Origin: CALOCY01 sp942491975
GTDB taxonomy: Bacteria > Bacteroidota > Bacteroidia > Bacteroidales > Prolixibacteraceae
Direction of reading: 5' to 3'
Assembly: GCA_942491975.1 (NCBI GenBank)
Contig: CALOCY010000004.1
Location: forward strand, 1,488,001-1,552,000
Length of the DNA: 64,000 nucleotides
Positions 9,195 through 16,754 of the stretch are shown piece by piece. The position numbers and the translations under genes were made by a program. Every line of letters starts with the position of its first letter. The first letter of the stretch is position 1. The notes below the pieces were generated by a model. The model did no database searches and was not told the DNA's origin. It saw nothing but the letters and a program-made list of their open reading frames with translations.

Positions 9195-9830
9195 ATGAAA
9201 ACCTTACTCGTTGTTCTAGTAATTTTTCTGGGAGTAGTAATAACCGGAAAAGCACAAAATGATCCGAAAGCAAAAGCTATTCTGGATAAAGTGTCAGAAA
9301 AGACAAAAGCCTACACATCCATTCAGGTGAATTTCAGCTTTACGCTTCAGAATGAAGAGGCCGACATTAATGACGAGCAAAAAGGAGAAATCAAGATAAA
9401 GGGGCTGAAATACAAACTTACTATGATGGGGGCAACAACCTATTTCAATGGAAAAACCATCCATACCTATCTTGAAGATGCCAACGAAGTGAATATTAGT
9501 GCTCCAGACGAAGAGATGGAAGAGATGCTTGACCCGGCAAAGTTGTTTACCATTTACGAAGACGGCTTTACATATAAATTGAAGAAGAAGGAGGGAACAA
9601 CAGCCATTATCGATCTTTTCCCTGATAGCGAAGAGAGCAATTATTCGAAAGTAGAGTTGACCATCAATACGTCAACTATGCAGATTAACGGTGCCAAATT
9701 GCACGGGGAGGATGGTAATTTGTACCTGTTTAAGGTATTGTCGTTTAAAACCGATGTAGCATTGCCTGATAACCTGTTTGAGTTTGATGCATCTAAACAC
9801 GAGGGCGTTTATATTAACGACATGCGATAA
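9195..9830 (+). CDS. lolA: LolA-like outer-membrane lipoprotein carrier protein
   Basis: A periplasmic protein of about 211 residues with a signal peptide (MKTLLVVLVIFLGVV, cut after GKAQ). After that comes the LolA-type beta-sheet fold seen in the pattern KAKAILDKVSEK, QVNFSFTLQNEEADI and KYKLTMMGATTYFNGKTIHTY. The family carries lipoproteins across the periplasm to LolB or an equivalent. An in-frame ATG at 9168 would add nine polar residues before the signal peptide, so 9195 is preferred. The ftsK-lolA order is common in Bacteroidota, and the short gap suggests co-transcription. Confidence 0.85.
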   Translation: MKTLLVVLVIFLGVVITGKAQNDPKAKAILDKVSEKTKAYTSIQVNFSFTLQNEEADINDEQKGEIKIKGLKYKLTMMGATTYFNGKTIHTYLEDANEVNISAPDEEMEEMLDPAKLFTIYEDGFTYKLKKKEGTTAIIDLFPDSEESNYSKVELTINTSTMQINGAKLHGEDGNLYLFKVLSFKTDVALPDNLFEFDASKHEGVYINDMR

Positions 9831-9853
9831 AATGCAGCTTATTTTTATCCCTG

Positions 9854-9883
9854 AAGCGATATTGAAGAAAACGCATATCGCTT
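9854..9883. terminator. Hairpin between convergent lolA and methyltransferase genes
   Basis: AAGCGATAT and ATATCGCTT form a perfect 9-bp stem with a 12-base loop. There is no strong T-run, so it is at most a weak terminator, but its place between two convergent genes fits that role. Confidence 0.4.
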
Positions 9884-9977
9884 ATAAAGCAAAATGATAA
9901 CAGGGTAAAAAAATTGCTAAAATCGGACTATCCACAACCAAAGGAGATGGATTTTTAAGTTCGATTAAATTGTTTTA

Positions 9978-10787
9978 TCATGACACTTTTTCTGCAATCA
10001 CCAACATTTCCTGATCTGAATTACAAGTACTTAACAATCTTCGAAACAAGCGGTTTACTATAAATTTAAACGAGTCGTATTGCCTGATAAACAGCGGATA
10101 ATCTTTTTGCAGGACTTTAAATCCGGATGCATTTAAAACCCGTTCAATATTTTCATAATTGAAATAAGCATAATGCTCCGAACCTACACCTTTAAGACTA
10201 TAAAAACGATGTTTTGATTTAAGTTTAACTGCCCTCTTATAGTTCGAATTCGGGACCATTATCAAAATTAGCCCCTGATCATTCAATAAATCATGACAGT
10301 TTTTCAAAGTTGAGAAAGTATCTTCAAAGTGCTCCAATACATGTTGCATAAAAAGCATATCAAAGTGTTTGCCTTCCCTGATTAATTGATCTAAACCTGA
10401 CTGTTCTGCATTTAATCCAAGATTTTTACAGTAATCAACAGCATATTTACTGATATCAATGCCCAGATGGTTTATATCCCTTCTTTTAGCAGCTTCAAGG
10501 GTATAGCCAATAGAGCATCCTATTTCCAACAGGCTTGTCAACTTCGGATTAAATATTCTGGCTAAATCAATCAACCAACCCGATTTATTTACTTTATGTT
10601 TTCGCTTTTTATCGTACTTCTTTGAAGAGAAGTAATCTTCTTCGTATGCTTTGCTCAAATTAATAGAATCAGCTGAACGCCAGATAATTCCGCAATCATT
10701 ACAGATATCAAACCCTAAATTTTGATCGGTAGAATATCGTTCGATATTTTTACCGCTACACCCTAAATAATTTTTACACAAATACAT
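9978..10787 (-). CDS. Class I SAM-dependent methyltransferase with N-terminal cysteine pairs
   Basis: A 269-residue cytoplasmic protein. Residues 1-40 contain cysteines in a CxxC-like layout (CKNYLGC, DICNDCG), suggesting a small zinc ribbon. The methyltransferase domain follows: motif I LLEIGCSIGYTLEAA (about residues 86-100), the acidic end of strand 2 in HLGIDIS, and the FMQHVLEHFED segment that follows motif IV. The architecture resembles methyltransferases acting on sugars or other small molecules in glycan clusters, but no such cluster is here, so the substrate is unknown. Confidence 0.8.
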   Translation of the reverse strand: MYLCKNYLGCSGKNIERYSTDQNLGFDICNDCGIIWRSADSINLSKAYEEDYFSSKKYDKKRKHKVNKSGWLIDLARIFNPKLTSLLEIGCSIGYTLEAAKRRDINHLGIDISKYAVDYCKNLGLNAEQSGLDQLIREGKHFDMLFMQHVLEHFEDTFSTLKNCHDLLNDQGLILIMVPNSNYKRAVKLKSKHRFYSLKGVGSEHYAYFNYENIERVLNASGFKVLQKDYPLFIRQYDSFKFIVNRLFRRLLSTCNSDQEMLVIAEKVS

Positions 10788-10884
10788 TTTCGATTATGTA
10801 TAATTTTTGAAGCAGTAAATATGACTATTTTTTATTCTTCGACAAAATATTAGCAGGCTTCCATATCTATAAAAAGGAATTATT

Positions 10885-10892
10885 TACTTTTG
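10885..10892 (+). promoter_or_regulatory. Candidate -7 box for mnmE
   Basis: TACTTTTG fits TAnnTTTG. It ends only four bases before the ATG at 10897, so if this box is used the transcript would be leaderless or nearly so. Confidence 0.45.
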
Positions 10893-10896
10893 CATT

Positions 10897-12294
10897 ATGA
10901 TCGACCAATCTACCATATGTGCCATAACTACCGGACAGGGCAATGGCGCCATTGCTGTGATCCGGGTATCGGGCGAAGAGGCGGTTGCCATAACTGAAAA
11001 AATTTTTCACCCTTTGAAAGCGGGTAACAAATTAGCCGATGCCCAGGCTTACTCATTGCACTACGGAAATATTTTGGACAGTGACCAAGTGGTTGACCAG
11101 GTGGTGGTTGGACTGTTTCGTTCACCCCACTCTTACACCGGGGAAGACAGCGTGGAAATTTCCTGTCACGGTTCATCATTTATCCAGCAAAGAATATTAG
11201 AGTTGTTGATTGCCCATGGTACACGGATGGCCCGGCCGGGCGAGTTTACCCAACGTGCATTTCTGAACGGTAAAATGGACCTGTCGCAAGCCGAGGCTGT
11301 GGCCGATGTGATTGCCTCCACCTCAAAAGCCGCCCATAAGGTAGCCATGGGGCAGCTACGGGGAGGGTTTTCGGCAGAGTTAAGCAGTCTTCGCACCCAG
11401 CTGATGCACTTTACGGCAATGGTAGAGCTGGAGTTGGATTTTGCCGAAGAGGAGGTGGAGTTTGCTGACCGTACGGAGCTCAAAGTACTGATTGACAAAA
11501 TAGAAAAGCTGATTGGAAAACTACGCGATTCGTACCAGTTGGGCAACGCTATTAAGAACGGCATCCCGGTGACCATTGCCGGGGAGACCAACGTGGGCAA
11601 GTCTACCCTGCTCAACCTGTTGCTGAACGACGATAAAGCGATTGTGTCGGAGATTGAAGGCACTACCCGCGATACCATTGAAGATACCATTACGATTGAA
11701 GGCATTACCTACCGGTTTATCGATACGGCCGGCATACGTACCACAAAAGATAAAATTGAGAGCCTAGGTATTGAGCGTACCTACAAAAAGATTGCACAGT
11801 CCAGTATTGTACTGCTTATGCTTGACCTTACCAAAGAGCTTCAACTAAATCTGGATAGCCTGGAGAATATCCGTTCACGCATCAGCGACCAGTACCTGAT
11901 TGTGGTGGGTAATAAAGCTGACAAAGCCTCAAAAGCAGAAATAAATGCATTTGTGCAACACATTACATTGGGCGAAAACGAGAACTTAGCCTTTATTTCG
12001 GCCAAGAAAGGCGAAAATATCGGTTACCTGAAGCAGTTGTTGCAGGAGACCATCAACCTTTCTCAAATCGACAATAATGATGTGATTGTGACCAATGCCC
12101 GCCATTACGAGGCCCTCTCCAAATCGCACGATGCTATTTTACGTGTCATCAACGGCCTGGAGACAGGCATTAGTGGCGATTTCCTGGCACAGGATATCCG
12201 CGAATGCCTCCACTTTTTAGGTGAGATCACCGGGGATATTACTACCGATGAGGTGCTGGGGCATATTTTTGAGAATTTTTGTATCGGAAAGTAA
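10897..12294 (+). CDS. mnmE: tRNA uridine-5-carboxymethylaminomethyl(34) synthesis GTPase MnmE
   Basis: A 465-residue GTPase that, with MnmG, modifies the wobble uridine of several tRNAs. The N-terminal folate-binding domain begins STICAITTGQGNGAIAVIRVSG. A helical domain follows, and the G domain (about residues 225-380) is inserted in it with G1 GETNVGKS, G3 DTAGI and G4 NKAD. The protein ends in the universally conserved FCIGK, whose cysteine is essential in studied MnmE proteins. The gene is intact. Its last 16 bases are repeated at 36328-36343, marking it as the insertion target of the mobile island that follows. Confidence 0.97.
   Translation: MIDQSTICAITTGQGNGAIAVIRVSGEEAVAITEKIFHPLKAGNKLADAQAYSLHYGNILDSDQVVDQVVVGLFRSPHSYTGEDSVEISCHGSSFIQQRILELLIAHGTRMARPGEFTQRAFLNGKMDLSQAEAVADVIASTSKAAHKVAMGQLRGGFSAELSSLRTQLMHFTAMVELELDFAEEEVEFADRTELKVLIDKIEKLIGKLRDSYQLGNAIKNGIPVTIAGETNVGKSTLLNLLLNDDKAIVSEIEGTTRDTIEDTITIEGITYRFIDTAGIRTTKDKIESLGIERTYKKIAQSSIVLLMLDLTKELQLNLDSLENIRSRISDQYLIVVGNKADKASKAEINAFVQHITLGENENLAFISAKKGENIGYLKQLLQETINLSQIDNNDVIVTNARHYEALSKSHDAILRVINGLETGISGDFLAQDIRECLHFLGEITGDITTDEVLGHIFENFCIGK
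12279..12294 (+). repeat. attL: mnmE 3'-end core repeat
   Basis: TTGTATCGGAAAGTAA encodes the C-terminal CIGK-stop of MnmE. The partner copy at 36328-36343 is TTGTATCGGGAAGTAA, which would encode the same residues. Salmonella genomic island 1 also integrates at the 3' end of trmE/thdF (mnmE), so this coding sequence is a known integration target. Confidence 0.8.
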
Positions 12295-12307
12295 CCCACT
12301 TTCCGAT
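12283..12307. repeat. Perfect inverted repeat across the mnmE stop codon
   Basis: ATCGGAAAGT at 12283-12292 and ACTTTCCGAT at 12298-12307 are perfect 10-bp arms around AACCC. The right arm lies in element DNA. Tyrosine recombinases bind core sites as inverted repeats around a short overlap, so this may be the integrase core site at attL. An alternative is a transcription terminator of mnmE, but no T-run follows. Confidence 0.55.
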
Positions 12308-12360
12308 ATTTGTTACTACCCTTCATTTACAGTACTTTATAGAGTTTTATTTTCCTTTAT

Positions 12361-12432
12361 TTGTTGCCCAATTGCTCTTTTTTGTTTATTTTTGTTGTAC
12401 AGTTGTTGCCCAAAAATCCAAATTTGTTGCCC
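12361..12432 (+). repeat. Three TTGTTGCCC direct repeats, candidate integrase arm sites
   Basis: TTGTTGCCC occurs at 12361-12369, 12403-12411 and 12424-12432, with a partial copy (TTGTTGTAC) at 12392-12400. At the other end of the island the related TTGTTGCTAA occurs at 36279-36288 and, less one T, TGTTGCTAA at 36269-36277. Repeats of this size near both att sites are what arm-type sites of tyrosine integrases look like. Confidence 0.5.
12387..12394 (+). promoter_or_regulatory. Candidate -7 box for the excisionase-integrase operon
   Basis: TATTTTTG fits TAnnTTTG. It lies among the TTGTTGCCC repeats, so integrase binding there could repress its own operon. Confidence 0.35.
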
Positions 12433-12455
12433 GACAACAAGACTGGTGAAATGAT

Positions 12456-12515
12456 GGCAGTAATTGACAGCTTATGACAGTAATAGACACTTAAAGGCAG
12501 TTGACGGCATGAGTA
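12456..12515 (+). repeat. Three directly repeated 20-bp units in front of the excisionase-like gene
   Basis: Units begin at 12456, 12476 and 12496, exactly 20 bp apart: GGCAGTAATTGACAG, GACAGTAATAGACAC and GGCAGTTGACGGC. The last unit runs into the ATG at 12509. The spacing puts two turns of helix between units, as expected for cooperative binding of a small HTH protein such as the gene product just downstream. Confidence 0.55.
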
Positions 12516-12877
12516 GCAAAATTGAAGTTCAAAAAATATGTGAGTTTTGCGGAAAGGAATTTATCGCTAAAACTACTGTGACCCGTTTCTGTGGTCATAC
12601 ATGCGCTTCTCGATCCTACAAGCAACGCAAGAAAGAAAACAAGGTTGGCAGAACCATCGAAGAAACTAACAAACAAAAAATCCTTTCTATTACTGAACTG
12701 AATCAGGAAGTTATCAAGCAGAAAGATTTCCTATCCATCAAAGAAGCTCATACCCTATTAGGATTAAGTGAGCGAACATTCTACAGGCTAATGAAAGCCG
12801 GAACTATACAAGCTACCAGACTTGGTAAGCGTACCATTATTAAACGTTCTGAAATCGATAAACTCTTTGCATCATGA
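12509..12877 (+). CDS. Excisionase-like HTH protein with N-terminal zinc finger
   Basis: A 122-residue protein. Residues about 8-35 carry two Cys pairs (CEFCGKEF and CGHTC), likely one zinc site. The C terminus (about 65-120) is a MerR/excisionase-type helix-turn-helix: FLSIKEAHTLLGLSERTFYRLMKAG followed by the ATRLGKRTIIKRSEID wing. It overlaps the integrase start by 4 bp, the usual place of a recombination directionality factor or integrase regulator. The ATG at 12509 is preferred to an upstream TTG at 12464 because the latter lies within the 20-bp repeats. Confidence 0.7.
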   Translation: MSSKIEVQKICEFCGKEFIAKTTVTRFCGHTCASRSYKQRKKENKVGRTIEETNKQKILSITELNQEVIKQKDFLSIKEAHTLLGLSERTFYRLMKAGTIQATRLGKRTIIKRSEIDKLFAS

Positions 12878-13968
12878 AGGTAACCCTACGTCAACGAAAC
12901 AAAAACGGCAAAATCAGCCTATACCTTGATTATTACGACAAAGGCAAACGTAAGTATGAATATTTAAGGATTTATCTAATCGATAAACCCAGAACTGCAG
13001 AAGAGAGAGCCTTTAATAAAAAGACTCAGCAACTTGGGGAAAGCATCAGAGCCAAAAGACAACTGGAGCTTCAGAACGGAATTTATGGTTTTAACGATAC
13101 CGAAAAGATAAATTCAATATTCCTGACCTATTTTGAATTACTGGCAGAAAAAAGAAGGGATTCAGACGGAAATTATGGAAACTGGATGAGTGCATTAAAA
13201 CACATGAAAAACTGGGATAAATCAAATGTCCGCTTTGCTGACATTGATAATGAATGGCTGGAAGATTTAAAATATTACTTCGTTCACGAAGCCAAAACCA
13301 AACAAAATAAGAACCTCTCTAAAAACTCCTGTGTTTCCTATTTCAATAAAGTTAGGGCAGCATTAAAGGAAGCTGTGAAGGATGGCATTATTATTCGCAA
13401 TCCTGCCGAAAATATTGAAGGTATCAAAGAAGCCGAAACTAAAAGAGAGTTCTTAACTCTTGATGAATTGAAAGAAGCTGTAAAAGCCCATTGTGAAATA
13501 GAAGCAGTAAAAAACGCCTTTATATTTAGCGCACTTACCGGACTTCGCTTTTCAGATATTGAAAAGCTTACCTGGTCTGAAATACAGCATTCCGATGAAA
13601 ACGGCTATTACATCCGATTCAAACAGAAGAAAACCAAGGGTCAGGAAACCTTACCTATGTCGGATGATGCCCTTCAATTTATGGGTGAACGAAAAGAAGG
13701 TGATAAGAAAGTATTTGAGGATCTAACATACAGCGATTACAACAACGCTAAAATCCGTGAATGGATGATAAGGGCAGGAATTGAAAAACATATTACCTTT
13801 CACTGTGCCCGTCATACCTATGCTACACTTCAATTAACTTTAGGAACAGACATTTACACAGTTTCCAAATTGCTCGGACACAAAAGTCTTAAAACAACCG
13901 AAGTGTATGCAAAAATTATTGACCAGAAGAAAAAAGAAGCCGCCAACCGTATAAAACTTGACCTATGA
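12874..13968 (+). CDS. int: Tyrosine recombinase/integrase of the island
   Basis: A 364-residue site-specific recombinase. An N-terminal arm-binding domain (residues 1-70, starting VTLRQRNKNGKISLYLDY) precedes a SAM-like core-binding domain (about 75-180) and the catalytic domain. All catalytic residues are visible: R225 in TGLRFSDIE, a lysine in the QKKTKGQ beta-hairpin (about 252-255), H310 and R313 in HCARHTY, H336 in LLGHKS and nucleophile Y345 in TTEVYAKI. It should insert and excise the element at the mnmE 3' end. It overlaps the upstream gene by 4 bp and the downstream gene by 4 bp (ATGA), indicating translational coupling. Confidence 0.93.
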   Translation: MKVTLRQRNKNGKISLYLDYYDKGKRKYEYLRIYLIDKPRTAEERAFNKKTQQLGESIRAKRQLELQNGIYGFNDTEKINSIFLTYFELLAEKRRDSDGNYGNWMSALKHMKNWDKSNVRFADIDNEWLEDLKYYFVHEAKTKQNKNLSKNSCVSYFNKVRAALKEAVKDGIIIRNPAENIEGIKEAETKREFLTLDELKEAVKAHCEIEAVKNAFIFSALTGLRFSDIEKLTWSEIQHSDENGYYIRFKQKKTKGQETLPMSDDALQFMGERKEGDKKVFEDLTYSDYNNAKIREWMIRAGIEKHITFHCARHTYATLQLTLGTDIYTVSKLLGHKSLKTTEVYAKIIDQKKKEAANRIKLDL

Positions 13969-14981
13969 GCAAAGCATTAGAATTATATAACGATATTTTA
14001 TTCTTAAATCATCGCCCCTGGATATTTGGGAAGCAATCAGATACAAAATTCAAACAACTCTTATCTGATGTTAAAAAGGAATACTATTCAACTCAGCCCA
14101 ATTATGAAATTGACTTTATCAAGCCCCTTTCTAATATTCGCAAATACTACCATGCAATAATTGAACATGAAGCAATAAAGTATTTAAACGGACTGCACTC
14201 AGATATTTCAGAAGCTTTAAACAAAAATGAAAAATCATACCTAGTTCATTTTGCATTAACCAAAACCCTCTCACAAAAAATAAAAGAAACAGCACAAGTT
14301 ATCCAGGAAAGAAAATATTCCCCGGGACAGTTTGATTTAAGTAAACAAAATAAACCAACAGACAATTCACGGGCTGATGAATCCTACATACTTCATCTTC
14401 AAAAACATCAATTAGTAAGGTTGATTATGGAAGTACAGGACTCTTATACTGATCTTTTGAAGGATGAACCTTTAACACAAGAGGAAATCTATTATAAATA
14501 CTTCAATGAGGCTGCTCCTGATAGGTCTTTTATTATTGATTGTGAAAATATCGCAACTCCAATCAAGCAAAAAGAAGTTAAAGAAGAAGCTTTATTCAAA
14601 CCCTTCTATAAGGATTTGAAACCAATACTGAAATCAAAAGCTGATTATGAGATTGTTTTTAAACCTGAATTATTTGGATCGATTGAATCTAAACTCTATG
14701 AATATGGGATTATTGATATTGAATATTATTTCTTAAAGAACAAAAAACAATCCAATCACAGTCTGCTAGCTGCAGTATATCATGTTTTAATAGACAACAA
14801 TTATTTTCGAAGAAACATCATTGGCACGAACGATAAATACACTGACCTTGACATTCGAAAATACCTCGATGAAAGATATTCCGTTGACACTTCACAGCAA
14901 TTCAGAAGGCTAACCAAAAAACAAATAGAAGAAGCTAAAATCAAATTACCCTGGTTAGATAATATTAAGCCAATATCATAA
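13965..14981 (+). CDS. Protein of unknown function coupled to the integrase
   Basis: A 338-residue, lysine-rich, apparently cytoplasmic protein with no motif I can name. The N-terminal two thirds look alpha-helical. The last 120 residues (from about 215, LKPILKSKADYEIVFKPEL) include ALAAVYHVLIDNNYFRRN-like helices and end in a KPIS tail. Similar proteins of unknown function are common just after the integrase in Bacteroidota elements. The ATGA overlap with the integrase argues that it is translated. Confidence 0.6.
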   Translation: MSKALELYNDILFLNHRPWIFGKQSDTKFKQLLSDVKKEYYSTQPNYEIDFIKPLSNIRKYYHAIIEHEAIKYLNGLHSDISEALNKNEKSYLVHFALTKTLSQKIKETAQVIQERKYSPGQFDLSKQNKPTDNSRADESYILHLQKHQLVRLIMEVQDSYTDLLKDEPLTQEEIYYKYFNEAAPDRSFIIDCENIATPIKQKEVKEEALFKPFYKDLKPILKSKADYEIVFKPELFGSIESKLYEYGIIDIEYYFLKNKKQSNHSLLAAVYHVLIDNNYFRRNIIGTNDKYTDLDIRKYLDERYSVDTSQQFRRLTKKQIEEAKIKLPWLDNIKPIS

Positions 14982-14984
14982 TAT

Positions 14985-15080
14985 GGTATTAAGTGCCAAT
15001 TATACCACATTGCACCTTTAGATAATACCACGCATTTTATTAATAGGCTAATACCCAGTTAGTTTAAATGGTATTACCAT
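14985..15080. repeat. GGTATTA/TAATACC iteron-like cluster
   Basis: The heptamer occurs at 14985-14991 and 15070-15076 (GGTATTA) and inverted at 15023-15029 and 15049-15055 (TAATACC), plus a near copy TATACC at 15001. The last copy lies in a palindrome ATGGTATTACCAT (15068-15080). It sits in the only sizeable gap of the replication module, before two small HTH genes. It could be an origin with iterons or an operator. Confidence 0.45.
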
Positions 15081-15124
15081 ATCCTGTCAATACTACCTTT
15101 TCATTCACTGTAATTTCGCTATAT

Positions 15125-15139
15125 CTCTGATAATCAGAG
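15125..15139. promoter_or_regulatory. Palindrome upstream of the small HTH gene
   Basis: CTCTGA-TAA-TCAGAG is a perfect 6-3-6 inverted repeat 51-65 bases before the start at 15190, followed by an imperfect GACTT...AAGTC repeat. It may be an operator for the HTH proteins downstream. Confidence 0.35.
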
Positions 15140-15189
15140 GTGACTTTTGCGCAGAAGTCCATTTGTCGAATTTTTAATTCATAAGTAAA

Positions 15190-15489
15190 ATGGACGAAAT
15201 TATTAAACGTCTTGAACGACTGGAAAGGCTTATTGAAAGCCAAAGTATCAACACGAAAGAAGTCTTGAACTTCAATGAAACATGCCAGTATTTGGAGCTT
15301 TCACAATCTCATTTGTACAAGCTTACAAGTAGCGGAGCTATACCCCATTATAAACCCAATGGGAAGAAAATTTATTTCAACAGGCAAGAACTGGACACTT
15401 GGTTGCTTCGCAATCGTGCCAGCTCTAAAGAAGAAATAGAACAAGAGGCAGCCGATTACCTGGTTAAAAAAGGGAGGGTTAAGCTATGA
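15190..15489 (+). CDS. Small HTH (excisionase/HTH_17 type) DNA-binding protein
   Basis: A 99-residue protein. After a short helical start (residues 1-25) comes an HTH_17-type domain: LNFNETCQYLELSQSHLYKLTSSGAIPHYKP, then the GKKIYFNRQELDTWLLRNR wing. Such proteins sit before the primase genes of Bacteroidota mobile elements and are thought to control replication or excision. It overlaps the next gene by 4 bp. Confidence 0.75.
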   Translation: MDEIIKRLERLERLIESQSINTKEVLNFNETCQYLELSQSHLYKLTSSGAIPHYKPNGKKIYFNRQELDTWLLRNRASSKEEIEQEAADYLVKKGRVKL

Positions 15490-15779
15490 ACGAGTTAATT
15501 GATTTAATGCTGAAACTCTCTCAGGAGATAAAAACCATAAAAGCATATCTCGAAGTCTTTCAAAAAACACGCTTGGAGAAATTTAATGAAGCGTGGATTG
15601 ACGGACAGGATGTAATGCAAGTATTGCATATTAGTAAAAGAACCTTGCAATCCCTTCGGGATAGCGGGGTTCTCCCGTACAGCCGCCTAAATGGCAAATT
15701 CTACTACAAGCTTTCTGATATAGAAAATATCCTTGAATCCAATTATTCAATCTTAAAAACTGGAAGTCATGGAGATTAA
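15486..15779 (+). CDS. Second small HTH DNA-binding protein
   Basis: A 97-residue protein with a helical N terminus and an HTH_17-type domain (DGQDVMQVLHISKRTLQSLRDSG, then NGKFYYKLSDIENIL). It looks like a diverged paralogue of the preceding gene. It overlaps the next gene by 11 bp, so the set is translationally coupled. Confidence 0.7.
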   Translation: MNELIDLMLKLSQEIKTIKAYLEVFQKTRLEKFNEAWIDGQDVMQVLHISKRTLQSLRDSGVLPYSRLNGKFYYKLSDIENILESNYSILKTGSHGD

Positions 15780-16752
15780 CAGGAAAGCCATTTTAGATAA
15801 AACGCACTACGGACTAAATATTTATTCCCATGTGTTACGACATTACTATCCAGATGAAATCGCCTCTGGCGATTCGAGGATACCAATAAAAGATAAACAA
15901 TCTCATCCTCAAACAGTCCTTTCCCTTTCGGGAAGGGTCTGTAAACCTGCCAAGAACCCATTTAACGAAAACAAGTTTTCATTAATGGTTTCCATAGTTG
16001 ATAATTGTGCCAGGCATAGCGATACAGAAAAAAGCATCCCCGATGGAGATGTATTCGACTTTGCAAAACTGCATTTTAATAAAGAAGGACAGGAATTATA
16101 TCAGCTGATAAATGAAGAACTTCATTTACGCATTGGAGATGAAAGGAATTTCTACGAATACAAAAACATTCCAGAAACAACACAGGAAATCCCTGAAGTC
16201 CAAAAGCCCAAGATTAAAATACCAAAATGCAGTTATTTCAAACATCCTGTTTCAAATATTATCCCGACAAAAACCGTAAATCTGACAGAAGTCTTTAACC
16301 TCATCCGCGGTGATTCATTTGCTGTGTGTACAAGTACACTTCGCAATATTGAAGATATTAAGGAAGCCCGTAAATACAAAGCTTACAACTTCGATTATGT
16401 GACCTTTTCAGGTACATTCTCAAAGAGAAATGATAAAGCCTTGCTTTCCCATTCTGGTTTACTGACAATTGATTTTGACCATATTTCAAATATCGATTCT
16501 TTAAAAGAATCTCTTTTGAAAGATCAATATTTCGAAACCGAACTGCTGTTTATCTCGCCATCTGGCGATGGCTTGAAATGGATAATTCCTATTGATATTA
16601 CCAAAGCGAAACATCAGGACTTTTTTAAAGCCGTTTCAAATTACATCCGACAAACTTATCAAATGGAAGTTGACCAATCGGGCAAGGACATATCAAGAGC
16701 CTGTTTCATTCCTCATGATGCAGCAGTTTACATTAATCCCAAATATTTATAA
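15769..16752 (+). CDS. BT4734/BF3469 family protein (VirE N-terminal-like domain)
   Basis: A 327-residue protein. The recognisable part is about residues 165-325, the BT4734_N (VirE_N) domain, with VCTSTLRNIEDIKEARKYKAYNFD, the acidic LLTIDFDHI and FISPSGDGLKWIIPI. This resembles archaeo-eukaryotic primase-like active-site regions. These proteins are found with DUF3987 partners in Bacteroidota mobile elements and are presumed to serve element replication. The next gene, which has the PriCT-2 and DUF3987 parts, begins 2 bp downstream, so the two look like a split primase-helicase. Confidence 0.8.
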   Translation: MEINRKAILDKTHYGLNIYSHVLRHYYPDEIASGDSRIPIKDKQSHPQTVLSLSGRVCKPAKNPFNENKFSLMVSIVDNCARHSDTEKSIPDGDVFDFAKLHFNKEGQELYQLINEELHLRIGDERNFYEYKNIPETTQEIPEVQKPKIKIPKCSYFKHPVSNIIPTKTVNLTEVFNLIRGDSFAVCTSTLRNIEDIKEARKYKAYNFDYVTFSGTFSKRNDKALLSHSGLLTIDFDHISNIDSLKESLLKDQYFETELLFISPSGDGLKWIIPIDITKAKHQDFFKAVSNYIRQTYQMEVDQSGKDISRACFIPHDAAVYINPKYL

Positions 16753-16754
16753 TA

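Noticed and set aside
12279..12310. tRNA gene as the integration site
   Set aside because: No tRNA-like cloverleaf or TTCGA loop is present; the repeat is the mnmE coding end.
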